A DNA stretch of 64,000 bases from Candidatus Sedimenticola sp. (ex Thyasira tokunagai) (GCA_037318855.1 CP134874.1:1922598-1986597); one strand, 5' to 3'; counted from the stretch's first letter, positions 8,613 to 18,476 are shown. The notes: generated by a model from the letters alone, not told the origin. A program made the numbers and translations.

Positions 8613-10559
8613 CTACCTATCAGCCAAGGGAAGGCTGACCTTTGCATTAATCTCGCCTCCAGGTGGGGAAGTTATGTATATTTCTCCCCCATGGGCCTCG
8701 ACCATTCGCTTCACTATACTCAACCCTAGGCCTGTGCCTCCGCTTTTGGTGGTAAAAAAGGGCTCAAACAGCTTTTGCTGTAACTCTTGGGGGATCTCAT
8801 CGCCTTCGTTGGTTATTTCAACGACGACCATTCTCTCCTGCTTCTCTTCAGTCAGGCGCCAGCTGATCGAGCTGCCCTCCGGTGCAGCTTCACAGGCATT
8901 TCTGGCTAGGTTGAGGAAAATCTGAATCAGACGGTCGCGGTCACCGAGAAGGGTAGCCGAGTGAAAATCAGCAGCTAAATCAAAGCGTTGTCCCTTTTCA
9001 GTTATCAGGCCGCTGTTGGTTTCACACAACTCCGTAATGATAGTGTGTAAGTCTACTCTCTCTATGTTGAGCTCCAATGGTTTGGCATAAAGAAGCATCT
9101 CTTCAAGCAGACGTGCCATCCTTTCTGCCTCACGATAGGCCAGTGATGCCCGTTTGCTTGACGCTCCAGGTAACTCTGCCTGCTGAAAATAGGCCAGTGC
9201 CATGGTGATAGTGGATAGGGGAGAGCGTATCTCGTGTGCGATTCCCGATGCAAATTCACCGATGGTGGCGAGGCAGGCATGCTCCGCCAGTTTTACCGTA
9301 CGACCAAAACTATGGGTGACAAGGCTTGCGATATTGGTCATCAGTTCGAGATGCTCCGGGGTATAGGATTCCGCCTTGCGACAGGCAAAAGCAAAGACCA
9401 CGGGGATGGGGCTCAGTTCAGTAACCGGAAGAAAAATGGCGTCACGCCGCCCCTGTTGGATTAAATAATTGAGAAACTGGAACTCGGAATTTTCCTTTCC
9501 GGTCTCCAGCATATCCGGAATGTGTAGCGGCTCGCCTGAATTGAGTGCTTTACGCAGCAGGGTTTTACTTAGTCTGAAGCGCTTCTTGGGGGCATGATCG
9601 ACGAGGCCATCGCTGTAGCTACGTTCCAGTACAACGGTGCTGTTATCTGCGGCTACAATAAGGACACCCACCCAATCCAGTGGCAGTAGCCGGGGGAATG
9701 CCTCGGCAACAAACCCGAGCACCTCATTAAGGTCGGACCCCCCTTGAATTCGGTCAATCAGCTGGAAGATGGTATGTAAACGGCCTGAGAGATGGTTGAA
9801 CGAGTGGGTCATTCGGGCAATCTCATCATCCCTGCTAACGGGTACCTGATAGCCAAAATCTCCTTGAGCTACTTTATTGAAGCCCTCTACAGCGCGTTGC
9901 ATGGGAACCAGTATCGAGTTAATGAACCAGACAACGATGCCGGAAGTGATTAACAGCGTAACCAACAGCAATCCCCAATAGAGCCGTTTTACCAGCAGCA
10001 GTCTATCGTTTACCAGGCGTTTTACTTCGGCCATCAGCCGATTGAGCGAGGTAGAGAGAGGGAGGTGGTAGTTGTTAATGTAGTGAGCGGCTTCCTCCAG
10101 TCGTGGCGCGTTGCTGCTTTCTCCCAGAGCTATAGCCAAGCCGTCCCTGAATTCGGCCCATACTTCCTCCACTGTGGTGATTGCATTGTGAGTGATAGAG
10201 TCCAGGTTGGGGTGAAAACTGCTATCAAGGCGGGTCAGAGAGGGGGAGAAATCCTCCCTCATAAAGCTCATGGTAATTTCGTCAAACAGCTCAACTTGCG
10301 TCATTAGCTCTTGAAAATAAATTCTGATGTCACGCTGGTAGCTACCGGCATTTTCCGGTTTGTTCATGATGTACACCATAGCTTGGGAAACCATGGCTTG
10401 TTCAGTCTGCTCCAGCTTGTTTGCCACTGTCAGTAGAGTGTTGTAACTCTGCTGTTCGTCTAGCGCCTTGATACTCATAGTGAACATACCGACAAACAGG
10501 CCCATAATTAGCAGCAGCGCTATAGCTATCTGAAATTTAAGTGTAATTATCTGTTTCAT
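8613..10559 (-). CDS. Membrane-bound sensor histidine kinase, orphan
   Basis: A 648-residue hybrid-free kinase. From the ATG at 10559 the order is: membrane segment 1 (residues 5-28), a periplasmic helical region to about 200, membrane segment 2, HAMP linker, a GAF-like domain, then HisKA with GIAHEIRSP (phospho-acceptor near His441) and HATPase motifs NLARNACEAA and GTGLGLSIVKRMVEAHGG. An upstream in-frame Met at 10670 would add 37 residues before the membrane segment. I prefer 10559 because the segment then begins almost at the N-terminus, as is usual. No response regulator is adjacent; the nearest is at 16938. The periplasmic part suggests a four-helix stimulus domain. Signal unknown. Confidence 0.88.
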   Translation of the reverse strand: MKQIITLKFQIAIALLLIMGLFVGMFTMSIKALDEQQSYNTLLTVANKLEQTEQAMVSQAMVYIMNKPENAGSYQRDIRIYFQELMTQVELFDEITMSFMREDFSPSLTRLDSSFHPNLDSITHNAITTVEEVWAEFRDGLAIALGESSNAPRLEEAAHYINNYHLPLSTSLNRLMAEVKRLVNDRLLLVKRLYWGLLLVTLLITSGIVVWFINSILVPMQRAVEGFNKVAQGDFGYQVPVSRDDEIARMTHSFNHLSGRLHTIFQLIDRIQGGSDLNEVLGFVAEAFPRLLPLDWVGVLIVAADNSTVVLERSYSDGLVDHAPKKRFRLSKTLLRKALNSGEPLHIPDMLETGKENSEFQFLNYLIQQGRRDAIFLPVTELSPIPVVFAFACRKAESYTPEHLELMTNIASLVTHSFGRTVKLAEHACLATIGEFASGIAHEIRSPLSTITMALAYFQQAELPGASSKRASLAYREAERMARLLEEMLLYAKPLELNIERVDLHTIITELCETNSGLITEKGQRFDLAADFHSATLLGDRDRLIQIFLNLARNACEAAPEGSSISWRLTEEKQERMVVVEITNEGDEIPQELQQKLFEPFFTTKSGGTGLGLSIVKRMVEAHGGEIYITSPPGGEINAKVSLPLADR

Positions 10560-10877
10560 CTCATATGATATTCTTTTCGAGGATAGAAGAAGTGAAGCAT
10601 ATTCACTAATTAATCGATGGAATTGGCATAAATATACACTAACTTGGTAGTATTTTTTGATGCTACCCAAAGCACAGATCGCATCATACTTTTACGCCTC
10701 TGATATAATCATGGTCTGGAAATATCTCACTATTGGACATGTTCAGAGATTGTAATGTTCACTTGGTATCTATTTCTGTCTTCCCTCAGTTGGACGGTCT
10801 TCTGCTGAATTTTTTCTTACTTTGTATTTAGCTGAGACTATATTCAATGACCAGCTGAATTTTGATGGATTCGATGC
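10560..10877. other. Intergenic region between divergent genes
   Basis: About 320 bp of AT-rich sequence between the kinase gene (leftward) and the split sulfotransferase gene (rightward). It contains a small imperfect hairpin formed by TTGGTAGTA and TGCTACCCAA around 10643-10673. No further gene or clear promoter pair was found. Confidence 0.5.
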
Positions 10878-11426
10878 ATGTCAAAAAAGAGTAGAACGAG
10901 CAAAAAAACAACAATTAGTACCAAAGCTCATGCCAATAACGGAGGTATGGATACCTCTTATCGGCAAGCCATAGGACTATGGCAAGCGGGACGACTTCAG
11001 GAATCGGCAATCCTGCTTGGGCGCTTGCTCAACGCGAACCCTCGACATGGGGATGCACTACATCTTTTGGGTGTAATACACGCCCAGTCAGGACATGCTG
11101 AACAGGCGGTCGAAATGTTACAGAGGGCGGTATCCTGCGATAGAAAAAATCCAGATATGCTACTGACCCTCGGTAATACTCTAAATTCGCAGATGAAATT
11201 TATTGATGCGTATACGGTTTTTAAAAAGGCCTTGAAGCTCAAACCAAATTTCCCAGAGGTCCATAACGGAATTGGTATGAGTCTGAGTGGTCAAAAGCGA
11301 CACCATGATGCAATAAAACATTACCCGATTACCCATAAACCTCAGCCATTCTCAAGAAGCGATAAGGCATTGGTGGTGTACGCAACGCAACAAAGAGCAA
11401 TCGCTCAATCATTTCTGGAAGATTGA
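10878..11426 (+). pseudogene. TPR-sulfotransferase gene, 5' fragment (split by IS1595)
   Basis: The first 148 codons (10878-11323) encode the start of a TPR protein: a Lys/Ser/Thr-rich leader, then tetratricopeptide repeats with typical A-G-N-P spacing such as GDALHLLGVIHAQSGHAEQA. At 11324 the IS1595 element begins, and the frame runs on into IS sequence until a stop at 11426. Joining 11323 to 12362 gives an uninterrupted gene of 672 codons, with the repeat that straddles the junction reading HDAIKHY followed by DLATRQKPG. The gene was thus intact until the insertion. It is AT-rich compared with its neighbours, hinting at acquired DNA. Any product now made would be TPR-only. Confidence 0.85.
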
Positions 11427-12353
11427 AGCGACGATTAAACCGATATTCGAATTCGGCAAGATAACGAGGTACATGTTTTTTTCGTATAGCATGAAAAGTT
11501 CCCTGCAAAGAATTCTTGACGTTGCCAAGCATGGTGTTCACCCACTTGAAGGTGGAGCTCTGTGCGCTTTTTCGACCGCCACCAGTCACAATGGCCACAT
11601 GATCGCATTCAGCATCAGTGACAGCTCTGAAGCAGCAGAGACCATCAGAGAATACAGTGCTACCAGAAACCAGACTGGACTTGGCATATCGAGCAATTTC
11701 TGCACTACGAAAACCACGCACACGACGCAGATGAATTTTCAAAGGCCTGCCGTCCTGCGTCGTCTCAACGGCGGCTACGAAAGGGATTTTGTTGCGGGAG
11801 CCTCGTCCACGCTTACCAGGTTTTTCACCGCCAATATATGCATCATCCATTTCAATGCGGCCAGTCAGCTTTTTCTTACCCTGGCGTTCCATCATTACCT
11901 GCATCAGTTTGTGCTTGAGCTTCCACGCAGTGTTGTAGTTCACTCCAATCTCACGAGACAGTTGCAAGGCAGAGGTGCTCTTTTTACGCTGGGTCAGCAA
12001 ATAGATGGCCAGAAACCATTTCTTCAAAGGCAACTTTGTGCCATGAAAAATGGTACCCGCAGTAAGCGATGTCTGGTGATGACATTTATGACACTGGTAT
12101 ATCTTGCGGCTTTTGAGTTCGCAGCACGTTGCGTTACCGCACTCTGGGCAAACATATCCACTTGGCCAGCGAAGTCGATGCAGCGCTTGGCTGCATTGAG
12201 TATCGGTACCATATTTTTCCAGAAATTCGTGCAAACCAAGCCCTTTTTGAAACTGGATAGTATTTTTTGGCATGATGGAAACCCTCGTATATTCAGAGGG
12301 TTCCATTATGCGGCCACCACAGGCTCAATAGCTGAGCCTGGTGGGTAATCAGG
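11324..12353 (-). mobile_element. Complete IS1595-family insertion sequence
   Basis: A 1030-bp element bounded by inverted repeats that start CCCGATTACCCA on the left and CCTGATTACCCA when the right end is read inward; similarity continues to CTCAG. It is flanked by an exact 8-bp target duplication AAACATTA at 11316-11323 and 12354-12361, the size typical of IS1595. It contains one intact transposase gene on the minus strand. Intact ends, duplication and transposase point to a recent insertion into the TPR-sulfotransferase gene. Confidence 0.95.
11329..12273 (-). CDS. IS1595-family (ISXO2-like) transposase
   Basis: About 314 residues from the ATG at 12273, which has GAGGG upstream at suitable distance; an earlier in-frame ATG at 12306 lies closer to the IS end and lacks such a site. 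An N-terminal zinc ribbon (CPECGNATC and CHKCHHQTS) precedes the ISXO2-type catalytic domain. The catalytic positions visible are MDDAYIGG, FSDG and KWVNTMLGN. The C-terminal EFEYRFNRR is also typical. The stop lies inside the left inverted repeat. No frameshift or missing residue was noticed, so it should be active. Confidence 0.93.
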   Translation of the reverse strand: MPKNTIQFQKGLGLHEFLEKYGTDTQCSQALHRLRWPSGYVCPECGNATCCELKSRKIYQCHKCHHQTSLTAGTIFHGTKLPLKKWFLAIYLLTQRKKSTSALQLSREIGVNYNTAWKLKHKLMQVMMERQGKKKLTGRIEMDDAYIGGEKPGKRGRGSRNKIPFVAAVETTQDGRPLKIHLRRVRGFRSAEIARYAKSSLVSGSTVFSDGLCCFRAVTDAECDHVAIVTGGGRKSAQSSTFKWVNTMLGNVKNSLQGTFHAIRKKHVPRYLAEFEYRFNRRFNLPEMIERLLFVALRTPPMPYRFLRMAEVYG

Positions 12354-12365
12354 AAACATTATGAT

Positions 12366-13934
12366 TTGGCTACCAGACAGAAACCGGGTTTTGTCGCAGC
12401 ATTGTGCAATTACGGGGCAGCTTGTTTGGAATTGCATGACTTTGATAGGGCCATTGAAAAGTTGTCTCATGCTAATCGGTTAGTGCCAAACAATCCCGAT
12501 ACGTTGAAAAATCTAGGAACGGCTTATTTACAAAAAGGGGATAGTGTTAATTCATTAGCCTGTTTTTCAAAAAACCTGGAGTTACTACCGGATGACCTGG
12601 GTACACTGCTTTCACTAGCATCCGCTGGAATTCGCTTCCGCTCTTTTGATGAGGCCCTAAACGCACTAAAGACTTTAAAATCAAAGTATCCAGAGAATCC
12701 GCAGGGTTATATTTATAGTGGCGATTTACATATAGAGGAAGGGGATCTGGACGCAGCTGTAATGAATTACCGTAGAGCAGGTGAGTGTGGCGCCAATCTT
12801 GTGGAAACCAGTTATAAAATAGGCAAAGCGTATGCGCTGTTCGGGCATTTTACTGAGGCGGCAGCATATTACCGCGAAGTGCTTGATCTTGATCCCACCA
12901 TGGCATCAGCTGTGCGCGAGTTAGCTATAATTTCAGAAAACCTTGATGCCGCTGAGTTAATTGGGAAGTTTGCGCCACTGCTGGAGTCGGATGCAATCTC
13001 CGACGATGAAAAAGTAAAACTTTGCTTTGCCATGGGAAAAGCTTGTGATGATGCACGGATGTACGAACAGGCTTTCGATTATTATACTCGTGGGAATCGG
13101 TTAAAATATTGTAAATTTGACAGGGAGGCGTTCAGCAACCAAGTTGAGTGTCTGATGGCAATATTTACCCCCTCCTTTTTTCAGCAATGGGCTGACATCG
13201 CCTCTTCTTCGGTCCGTCCTGTGTTTATTGTCGGCATGCCAAGGTCGGGAACCAGTTTGGCTGAACAGGTGTTAGCCAGTCATAGCGCTATCTTTGGTAG
13301 TGGTGAACAGCAGTTTTGGGGGGATCTGACGCGAATAGTCTGTGAGAGGCTCGAGGCTGATAGGCCTTATCCTGACTGTCTGTCTGCCATAGAAGAACAT
13401 CACCTTTTAGATATGATTAGGGCTTTTGAGGAGCATCTCAGTACATTCAACACCGATGCAGCCAGAATTATCGACAAAATGCCAAGCAATTTTCTGTACC
13501 TTGGACTGATTGGCCTATTATTTCCTAAAGCAAAAATTATCCTCTGTGAAAGAGAGCCCATGGATAACTGTCTTTCTATCTTCTTTCAGAATTTTTCTAC
13601 TATCTACTCATACTCCTTCGATTTGGGAGACCTGGGTTTCTACTATAGGCAGTATCAACGCTTGATGAATCATTGGGAGCAATCGCTTCCTAATCCAATT
13701 CGGCATCTACAATATGAGACAATGGTTGGCTGTCAGGAGGAGGTGACAAGAGAAATTCTCGGTTTTCTGGATTTGGAATGGGAGTCACGTTGTCTTCAAC
13801 ACCATAAGACGGAGCGGGTTGTGAAAACTGCCAGTAGTTGGCAGGCCAGACAACCAATCTATACAACTTCAGTTGAGCGCTGGAAAAATTACTCAACCCA
13901 CCTGGGGCCGCTACAACACGCCCTTGGATTGTAG
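12366..13934 (+). pseudogene. TPR-sulfotransferase gene, 3' fragment
   Basis: The larger part of the split gene. An in-frame TTG at 12366 could start a 522-residue protein, but the true coding region continues back to 12362 and then, across the IS, to 11323. Residues 1 to about 230 are further TPRs. The rest is a PAPS-dependent sulfotransferase: RPVFIVGMPRSGTSLAEQV carries the P-loop-like 5'-phosphosulfate site, DKMPSNFLYLGLIG follows, and CEREPMDNCLSIF resembles the 3'-phosphate site. TPR-sulfotransferase fusions occur in many bacteria and probably modify proteins or surface glycans; the acceptor is unknown. The sulfotransferase domain is itself complete and could work if translated from an internal start. 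Confidence 0.85.
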
Positions 13935-14125
13935 CAGCGATCAGTTCCAAGCTCCTTACTTATGAAAAGAAAGCCAGGGAAAGCGGAGGGCGTTCTTCAT
14001 TAATCAGCATAACCTAGTCAACTTGTTCTCCCCACAGTGGATTATCTCCATATCAATACCGCCACAACTTAGCGTCTACCGCCTAAATGGGCTATTATTC
14101 GCGATCTTCCCACTGTGAGCCGAAG

Positions 14126-15040
14126 ATGACTGGAGAAACAGAAAACCTTGCCACTCTGCGGGATTTTATCCGCTGGGGTATGAGCCGATTCAATGAGGCA
14201 GGACTCTTTTTCGGTCATGGCACCGATAGTGCCCATGACGAGGCGGTGGCTTTGGTTCTGCATGCGCTCCATCTGCCGGCTGATTTGCCAACCACCTACC
14301 TTGACGCGGTGTTGACAACAACTGAGCGTGAGCAGGTCCTCGGGCTGTTGAGCGAACGGGTGGAGAAGCGTTTACCGGCTGCCTATCTGACCCATGAGGC
14401 GATATTTGCCGGCTATAGCTTCTATGTCAACGAGCATGTGCTGATTCCCCGCTCTCCCATTGCCGAGCTGATTGGCTCCGCATTCGAGCCCTGGGTGCAG
14501 GCGGATGCCGTTGACCGTGTGCTTGATCTCTGTACCGGTAGCGCCTGTATCGCCATTGCCTGTGCCCACTGTTTCGAAGGGGCCAGTGTCGATGCAGTGG
14601 ATATATCGGCAGATGCCCTGGATGTGGCAAGTATCAATGTTCAACGTCACGAAATGGGAGAGCAGGTGGAGCCGATCCTTTCGGATCTCTTCTCTGCGTT
14701 AAAGGGACGTCGCTATGATTTGATAGTGAGCAACCCTCCTTATGTTAGTGAGGAGGAGATGGAGCAACTTCCTGATGAATATCTAAGGGAGCCTGCTCTT
14801 GGTCTGAAGGCGGGCCATGATGGGCTGGATATCGTCGCGCGCATTCTGCGGCAGGCATCCGACTACCTTGAACCCAATGGGGTGCTGATAGTTGAGGTTG
14901 GCAACAGTATGGAGGCATTGGCCGCACGCTATCCACAAGTGCCGTTTCTCTGGCTTGATTTCGAGCATGGCGGCCATGGTGTTTTTCTGCTCACTGCAGA
15001 ACAACTGAGTGAATTTCAAACTGAATTTGAAGAAGGGTAG
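14126..15040 (+). CDS. prmB: Ribosomal protein L3 glutamine methyltransferase
   Basis: A 304-residue SAM-dependent methyltransferase that N5-methylates a glutamine of ribosomal protein L3. Seen: the N-terminal helical domain with RWGMSRFNEAGLFFGHGTD, as in E. coli PrmB; YVNEHVLIPRSPIAELI; the SAM motif VLDLCTGSACIAIA; and the catalytic NPPYV. The extended IPRSP segment separates PrmB from PrmC. I chose the ATG at 14126 because it gives an N-terminus close to the E. coli length; an ATG at 14087 would add 13 poorly matching residues. It is first in a row with a small acidic gene and hemN. Confidence 0.92.
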   Translation: MTGETENLATLRDFIRWGMSRFNEAGLFFGHGTDSAHDEAVALVLHALHLPADLPTTYLDAVLTTTEREQVLGLLSERVEKRLPAAYLTHEAIFAGYSFYVNEHVLIPRSPIAELIGSAFEPWVQADAVDRVLDLCTGSACIAIACAHCFEGASVDAVDISADALDVASINVQRHEMGEQVEPILSDLFSALKGRRYDLIVSNPPYVSEEEMEQLPDEYLREPALGLKAGHDGLDIVARILRQASDYLEPNGVLIVEVGNSMEALAARYPQVPFLWLDFEHGGHGVFLLTAEQLSEFQTEFEEG

Positions 15041-15048
15041 GGTAAGAT

Positions 15049-15369
15049 ATGGCGTTGCAACGTGCGCGTACCCCTGAAGAGTATGCAGAGTGGGTGAAAC
15101 AGGCGAAATTTGAGATCGGAGATTTGAGAGAGTGTCTGATGTTTGAGATGGAGGAGATGGGCAGCTACCCCGCATTCCTTCAGCCTCTGGAGGAGGGTAT
15201 CAGTGACATCTATGATGCGATGTGCAGAGGGGAGTACGCTTTTGGAAGGGAAGATCTTCCGTTTATGGATGTTGCCAATCATCACTCTGATGACATACCT
15301 TTCCATATTTTGTTGAAACAGATTAATGAGACCCACCGTAGGGGACTCGATGTGGAAGAGGAAGAGTAG
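15049..15369 (+). CDS. Small acidic conserved-looking protein
   Basis: A 106-residue cytoplasmic protein with many Glu residues, ending in an acidic tail DVEEEE. No family recognised. It starts 8 bp after prmB, and its stop codon is immediately followed by the hemN ATG, so the three genes very likely share a transcript. Mostly helical by composition, no cysteine pair or metal motif beyond single residues; it contains ANHHSDDIPFH near residue 76. A role with HemN is possible only by position. Confidence 0.75.
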   Translation: MALQRARTPEEYAEWVKQAKFEIGDLRECLMFEMEEMGSYPAFLQPLEEGISDIYDAMCRGEYAFGREDLPFMDVANHHSDDIPFHILLKQINETHRRGLDVEEEE

Positions 15370-16755
15370 ATGGACCAGTCGCTGGTTTTTGACCTGTCGT
15401 TAATTAACAAGTACGACTATTCAGGTCCAAGGTATACCTCGTATCCTACTGCTCCTCAGTTTCATGAAGCGTTTGGTGAGGCTGAGTATCGCGATATTGC
15501 AGCTCGCAGCAATGAAAAGGGCAGCCCCCTATCGCTCTATTTTCATATCCCTTTTTGCGACACTATCTGTTTCTATTGTGCCTGCAATAAGGTGGCGACC
15601 AAAGATCGCAGCATGGGGACTGATTACCTTGCGCGGGTCTATAAAGAGATCGCCATGCAAGGCGAACTCTTTGATCGCAGCCGAAAGGTAGAGCAACTGC
15701 ACTGGGGTGGTGGCACCCCCACCTTTATCAGCCATCAGCAGATGCGGGACCTGATGCGCGTTACCGGTGAGCACTTTACACTGATGGATGATGACAGTGG
15801 TGAGTACTCCATTGAGATAGATCCCCGGGAGGCGACGGCGGAGACGATAAAAACTTTGCGTGAGATCGGTTTCAACCGGCTCAGTATGGGTGTGCAGGAT
15901 CTAGATGAGAAGGTACAGAAGGCGGTTAACCGAGTGCAGTCGGAAGCTGAGACCATGACAGTGCTTGAGGCGGCTCATGATAACGGTTTCCGCTCGGTCA
16001 GTATCGATCTGATTTATGGGCTGCCCTTCCAGACCAGTAAAAGCTTTATGTCGACACTGGACCGGATCATCGAAGTCGGTCCTGACCGCCTATCGGTGTT
16101 CAATTACGCTCACTTGCCACAGATTTTCAAACCACAACGTCGTATCAATGAGAGTGAGTTGCCGCCTGCAGAGGTGAAGCTGGAGATTCTGCAGATGACC
16201 ATTGAGCATCTGACGGCGGCAGGCTATGTCTATATCGGTATGGATCACTTCGCCCGGCCGGATGATGAACTGGCAATTGCTCAGCGGGAAGGTACCCTAT
16301 ATCGCAACTTTCAGGGTTATTCCACTCATGCTGAATGTGACCTGGTGGCTATGGGTGTCACCTCTATTGGCATGATCGACGCCACCTACAGTCAGAACCT
16401 GCGTGGTTTGGATGAATATTACCAGCAGATAGATAAAGGGCGGTTGGCTGTGTTTCGTGGCCTCGAACTGAATCGTGACGATCTCATTCGGCGTGATGTC
16501 ATCACTCGTCTAATTTGCCACTTCCAGATGGATTTTTCAGCTATTGAAAAAGCCTGGGATATCAACTTTAGTGACTATTTTGCTGCCGACCTACCGAAGC
16601 TTCAGGGTATGGAGAAGGATGGACTGCTGTCAGTAAATGATGGTCGAATCACCGTGTTGCCGAGAGGCCGCCTGTTGATTCGCAATATATGCATGGCGTT
16701 TGATCAGTACCTGCCGCCGGCGGCACAGCAGAAAAACTTTTCGAAGGTGATCTAA
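15370..16755 (+). CDS. hemN: Oxygen-independent coproporphyrinogen III oxidase
   Basis: A 461-residue radical-SAM enzyme that decarboxylates coproporphyrinogen III to protoporphyrinogen IX without oxygen, for anaerobic haem synthesis. The cluster motif appears as HIPFCDTICFYCACN (C-x3-C-x2-C-x-C), which marks true HemN rather than the HemW-like proteins. GGGTPTF, the arginine-rich barrel strands and GMDHFARPDDELA follow. Length matches the family. It begins directly at the stop of the preceding gene. In other gammaproteobacteria hemN is often FNR-controlled, and two FNR-type genes lie in this window, but I saw no clear FNR box just upstream. Confidence 0.95.
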   Translation: MDQSLVFDLSLINKYDYSGPRYTSYPTAPQFHEAFGEAEYRDIAARSNEKGSPLSLYFHIPFCDTICFYCACNKVATKDRSMGTDYLARVYKEIAMQGELFDRSRKVEQLHWGGGTPTFISHQQMRDLMRVTGEHFTLMDDDSGEYSIEIDPREATAETIKTLREIGFNRLSMGVQDLDEKVQKAVNRVQSEAETMTVLEAAHDNGFRSVSIDLIYGLPFQTSKSFMSTLDRIIEVGPDRLSVFNYAHLPQIFKPQRRINESELPPAEVKLEILQMTIEHLTAAGYVYIGMDHFARPDDELAIAQREGTLYRNFQGYSTHAECDLVAMGVTSIGMIDATYSQNLRGLDEYYQQIDKGRLAVFRGLELNRDDLIRRDVITRLICHFQMDFSAIEKAWDINFSDYFAADLPKLQGMEKDGLLSVNDGRITVLPRGRLLIRNICMAFDQYLPPAAQQKNFSKVI

Positions 16756-16937
16756 CGGGACCCGTTCCACCCAGGCGGCCGATGCTTATGAGTATTCGAT
16801 CAAGCTTGTTTGCTGCGCCTGTTTGATTGATCGGTAACTTTGTATTCGAGCACTGAATACCCTATATTCTACGAGAGATATTAGGGTGTATGGTGCCTCC
16901 TACTGATTATGAGGTTGAAGAGAAGTAATCAAAGGTT

Positions 16938-17417
16938 ATGGGAATGTTTAGTTTCAGGGATCTCTTTCAGCGCAAGAAAAAAATAGGGGCCAGGAGTACG
17001 CCAGAGCGTCGGAGAAATCAGCGAGCCGTTCCCCCCGAGGGTAGCAAGATACTGATTGTCGATGACTCCAAGACTGTTCGGTTGGTTCTAATGAAAATGT
17101 TGCAGCAGGCGGGGTATGAAACATTGACCGCTGCTGAAGGTAAGACGGCCATTATCAAGGCACAGAAGAAACTTCCAGACCTGATCATAATGGATGTTTT
17201 TATGCCGGATATTAATGGGTTTCAGGCTACTCGCTACCTGCGAAAAAGACCGGAAACCCGCCATATTCCAATTATCATTATCAGTGGTAATCCCGAGGGG
17301 GCTGATAAGCTCTGGGGGCTCAAGGTGGGGGCCGATACCTTCCTTGTGAAGCCGTTTAGTCGGGGTGACCTCTTCGGGGAGATCGAACAGCTTCTCTACA
17401 AGAGTAAGCCGGCATAG
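16938..17417 (+). CDS. Single-domain response regulator
   Basis: A 159-residue protein: a basic N-terminal tail of about 35 residues (RKKKIGARSTPERRRNQR), then a CheY-like receiver with the acidic pair in LIVDDSKTVRL, the phospho-acceptor aspartate in LIIMDVFMPDINGF, the Ser/Thr switch in IIIISGNPEG and the lysine in FLVKPFSRGDL. There is no output domain. The receiver resembles PilG/PilH/CheY-type regulators. An ATG at 16944 is better spaced from AAAGG (16931-16935) than the one at 16938; the difference is two residues. No kinase is adjacent, but the orphan histidine kinase at 8613-10559 is a possible, unproven partner. Confidence 0.85.
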   Translation: MGMFSFRDLFQRKKKIGARSTPERRRNQRAVPPEGSKILIVDDSKTVRLVLMKMLQQAGYETLTAAEGKTAIIKAQKKLPDLIIMDVFMPDINGFQATRYLRKRPETRHIPIIIISGNPEGADKLWGLKVGADTFLVKPFSRGDLFGEIEQLLYKSKPA

Positions 17418-17436
17418 CCACACTTTAAATGAGGTT

Positions 17437-18315
17437 CTATGCGGTTGCCGGCCGTCTCCAGAAACGGTAGGCGAGAAGAAGATGGATTAGCAGCCCGGCG
17501 GCGGAGAGATAACCGATCATACCGTCATAATAACCCACCAAAAAACTGACCGGGTTGAGGTCATCCACCAAGGTGAACTTACGTGTCATCTTAATGATGA
17601 AGACAAAGGCGGCGTGCAGTCCTATGCAGTAGGCGATATTGCCGGTTCTTTCACGGACCAGCGCGAAAAACATGCCAAGGACAAACAGTGCCAGAAATGA
17701 GTCGTAAGTGCGCCACTCCAAAAATTGATCAAAGGTGCCTGCCAATATTTGCAGTCCACTGTTCCATGCTATGGCTTCACCCTGAGGCAGCGCCGGTGGG
17801 TCAATAAAGTGCATGGCGGCGTAGAGCAGGCTTGACAGAAGCATGGTGGAGATAAATGTATGGCGTTTGCGAAGCGCGGTAAAAAGACCTCCCCGGAAGA
17901 AGGTCTCTTCGATAAAGCCGATCAACAGTCCGGCGATGAGTGCAGTAACTGCTGTCTTAAGTAGAAGTGTCACCAACTCTTCCGGGACAGGTTTGAATAT
18001 GCGGATGCCGAGTGCAACTAGCGCAATACTGAGAACTAAAAGGATCACCAGCCCGCTGAGCCAGCCTCTTAACAACTCGCGAATGAACTCAGGGCGGGGT
18101 AGGGCATAGCCCAGGCCCTGTTTATCTGCAATCGATAGATAGCGGATGATGAGAATGAAACCCGGGATGGCAAGCAGTTTTCCCGTAGTGTTGATCAGTT
18201 TATTTGGGCCCGCGTTGATACTATCCCCTACGAGAAGGTAGAGGGGGTAGTTGATTAGTGCGCTTAGTAGCAGCGCACCTAGCACCAGCAGGGTGAAAAG
18301 GGTCAAAACCCGCAT
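17437..18315 (-). CDS. CPBP-family intramembrane glutamic protease
   Basis: A 292-residue polytopic membrane protein with about eight hydrophobic segments. It has the CPBP (Rce1-like, formerly Abi/CAAX) motifs EETFFRGGLF near residue 140 and the later NIAYCIGLHAAFVF with the conserved histidine, so the catalytic glutamates and histidine are present. Substrate unknown; bacterial members act in protein processing or regulated proteolysis. Convergent with the response regulator, 19 bp between stops. Confidence 0.85.
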   Translation of the reverse strand: MRVLTLFTLLVLGALLLSALINYPLYLLVGDSINAGPNKLINTTGKLLAIPGFILIIRYLSIADKQGLGYALPRPEFIRELLRGWLSGLVILLVLSIALVALGIRIFKPVPEELVTLLLKTAVTALIAGLLIGFIEETFFRGGLFTALRKRHTFISTMLLSSLLYAAMHFIDPPALPQGEAIAWNSGLQILAGTFDQFLEWRTYDSFLALFVLGMFFALVRERTGNIAYCIGLHAAFVFIIKMTRKFTLVDDLNPVSFLVGYYDGMIGYLSAAGLLIHLLLAYRFWRRPATA

Positions 18316-18431
18316 CGTATTTAGAGTGCTCCGTTAGTGAATTTAATGATTTCACCTCATTCTAACGGAAAAATGTGGTCTATCAGTGAAAATCACATCA
18401 TTTCAGATTAGAACCGAGGTCAACCACGATG

Positions 18432-18437
18432 TATAAT
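18432..18437 (+). promoter_or_regulatory. Candidate -10 box for tRNA-Leu
   Basis: A perfect TATAAT at 18432-18437, about 40 bp before the tRNA. No good -35 lies 17 bp upstream, so this rests on the -10 alone. Confidence 0.4.
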
Positions 18438-18476
18438 GGTCGTTTGGTTGGCGCTATTATTACGCGCAGACTTAAA

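Noticed and set aside
11473..12348. 291-codon plus-strand frame within the IS1595 element
   Set aside because: Antisense of the transposase, which has all zinc-ribbon and catalytic motifs.
16797..16834. Inverted pair GATCAA...TTGATTGATC after hemN as terminator or FNR site
   Set aside because: No T run, spacing between half-sites is far too long for FNR, and the stem would have a large loop.
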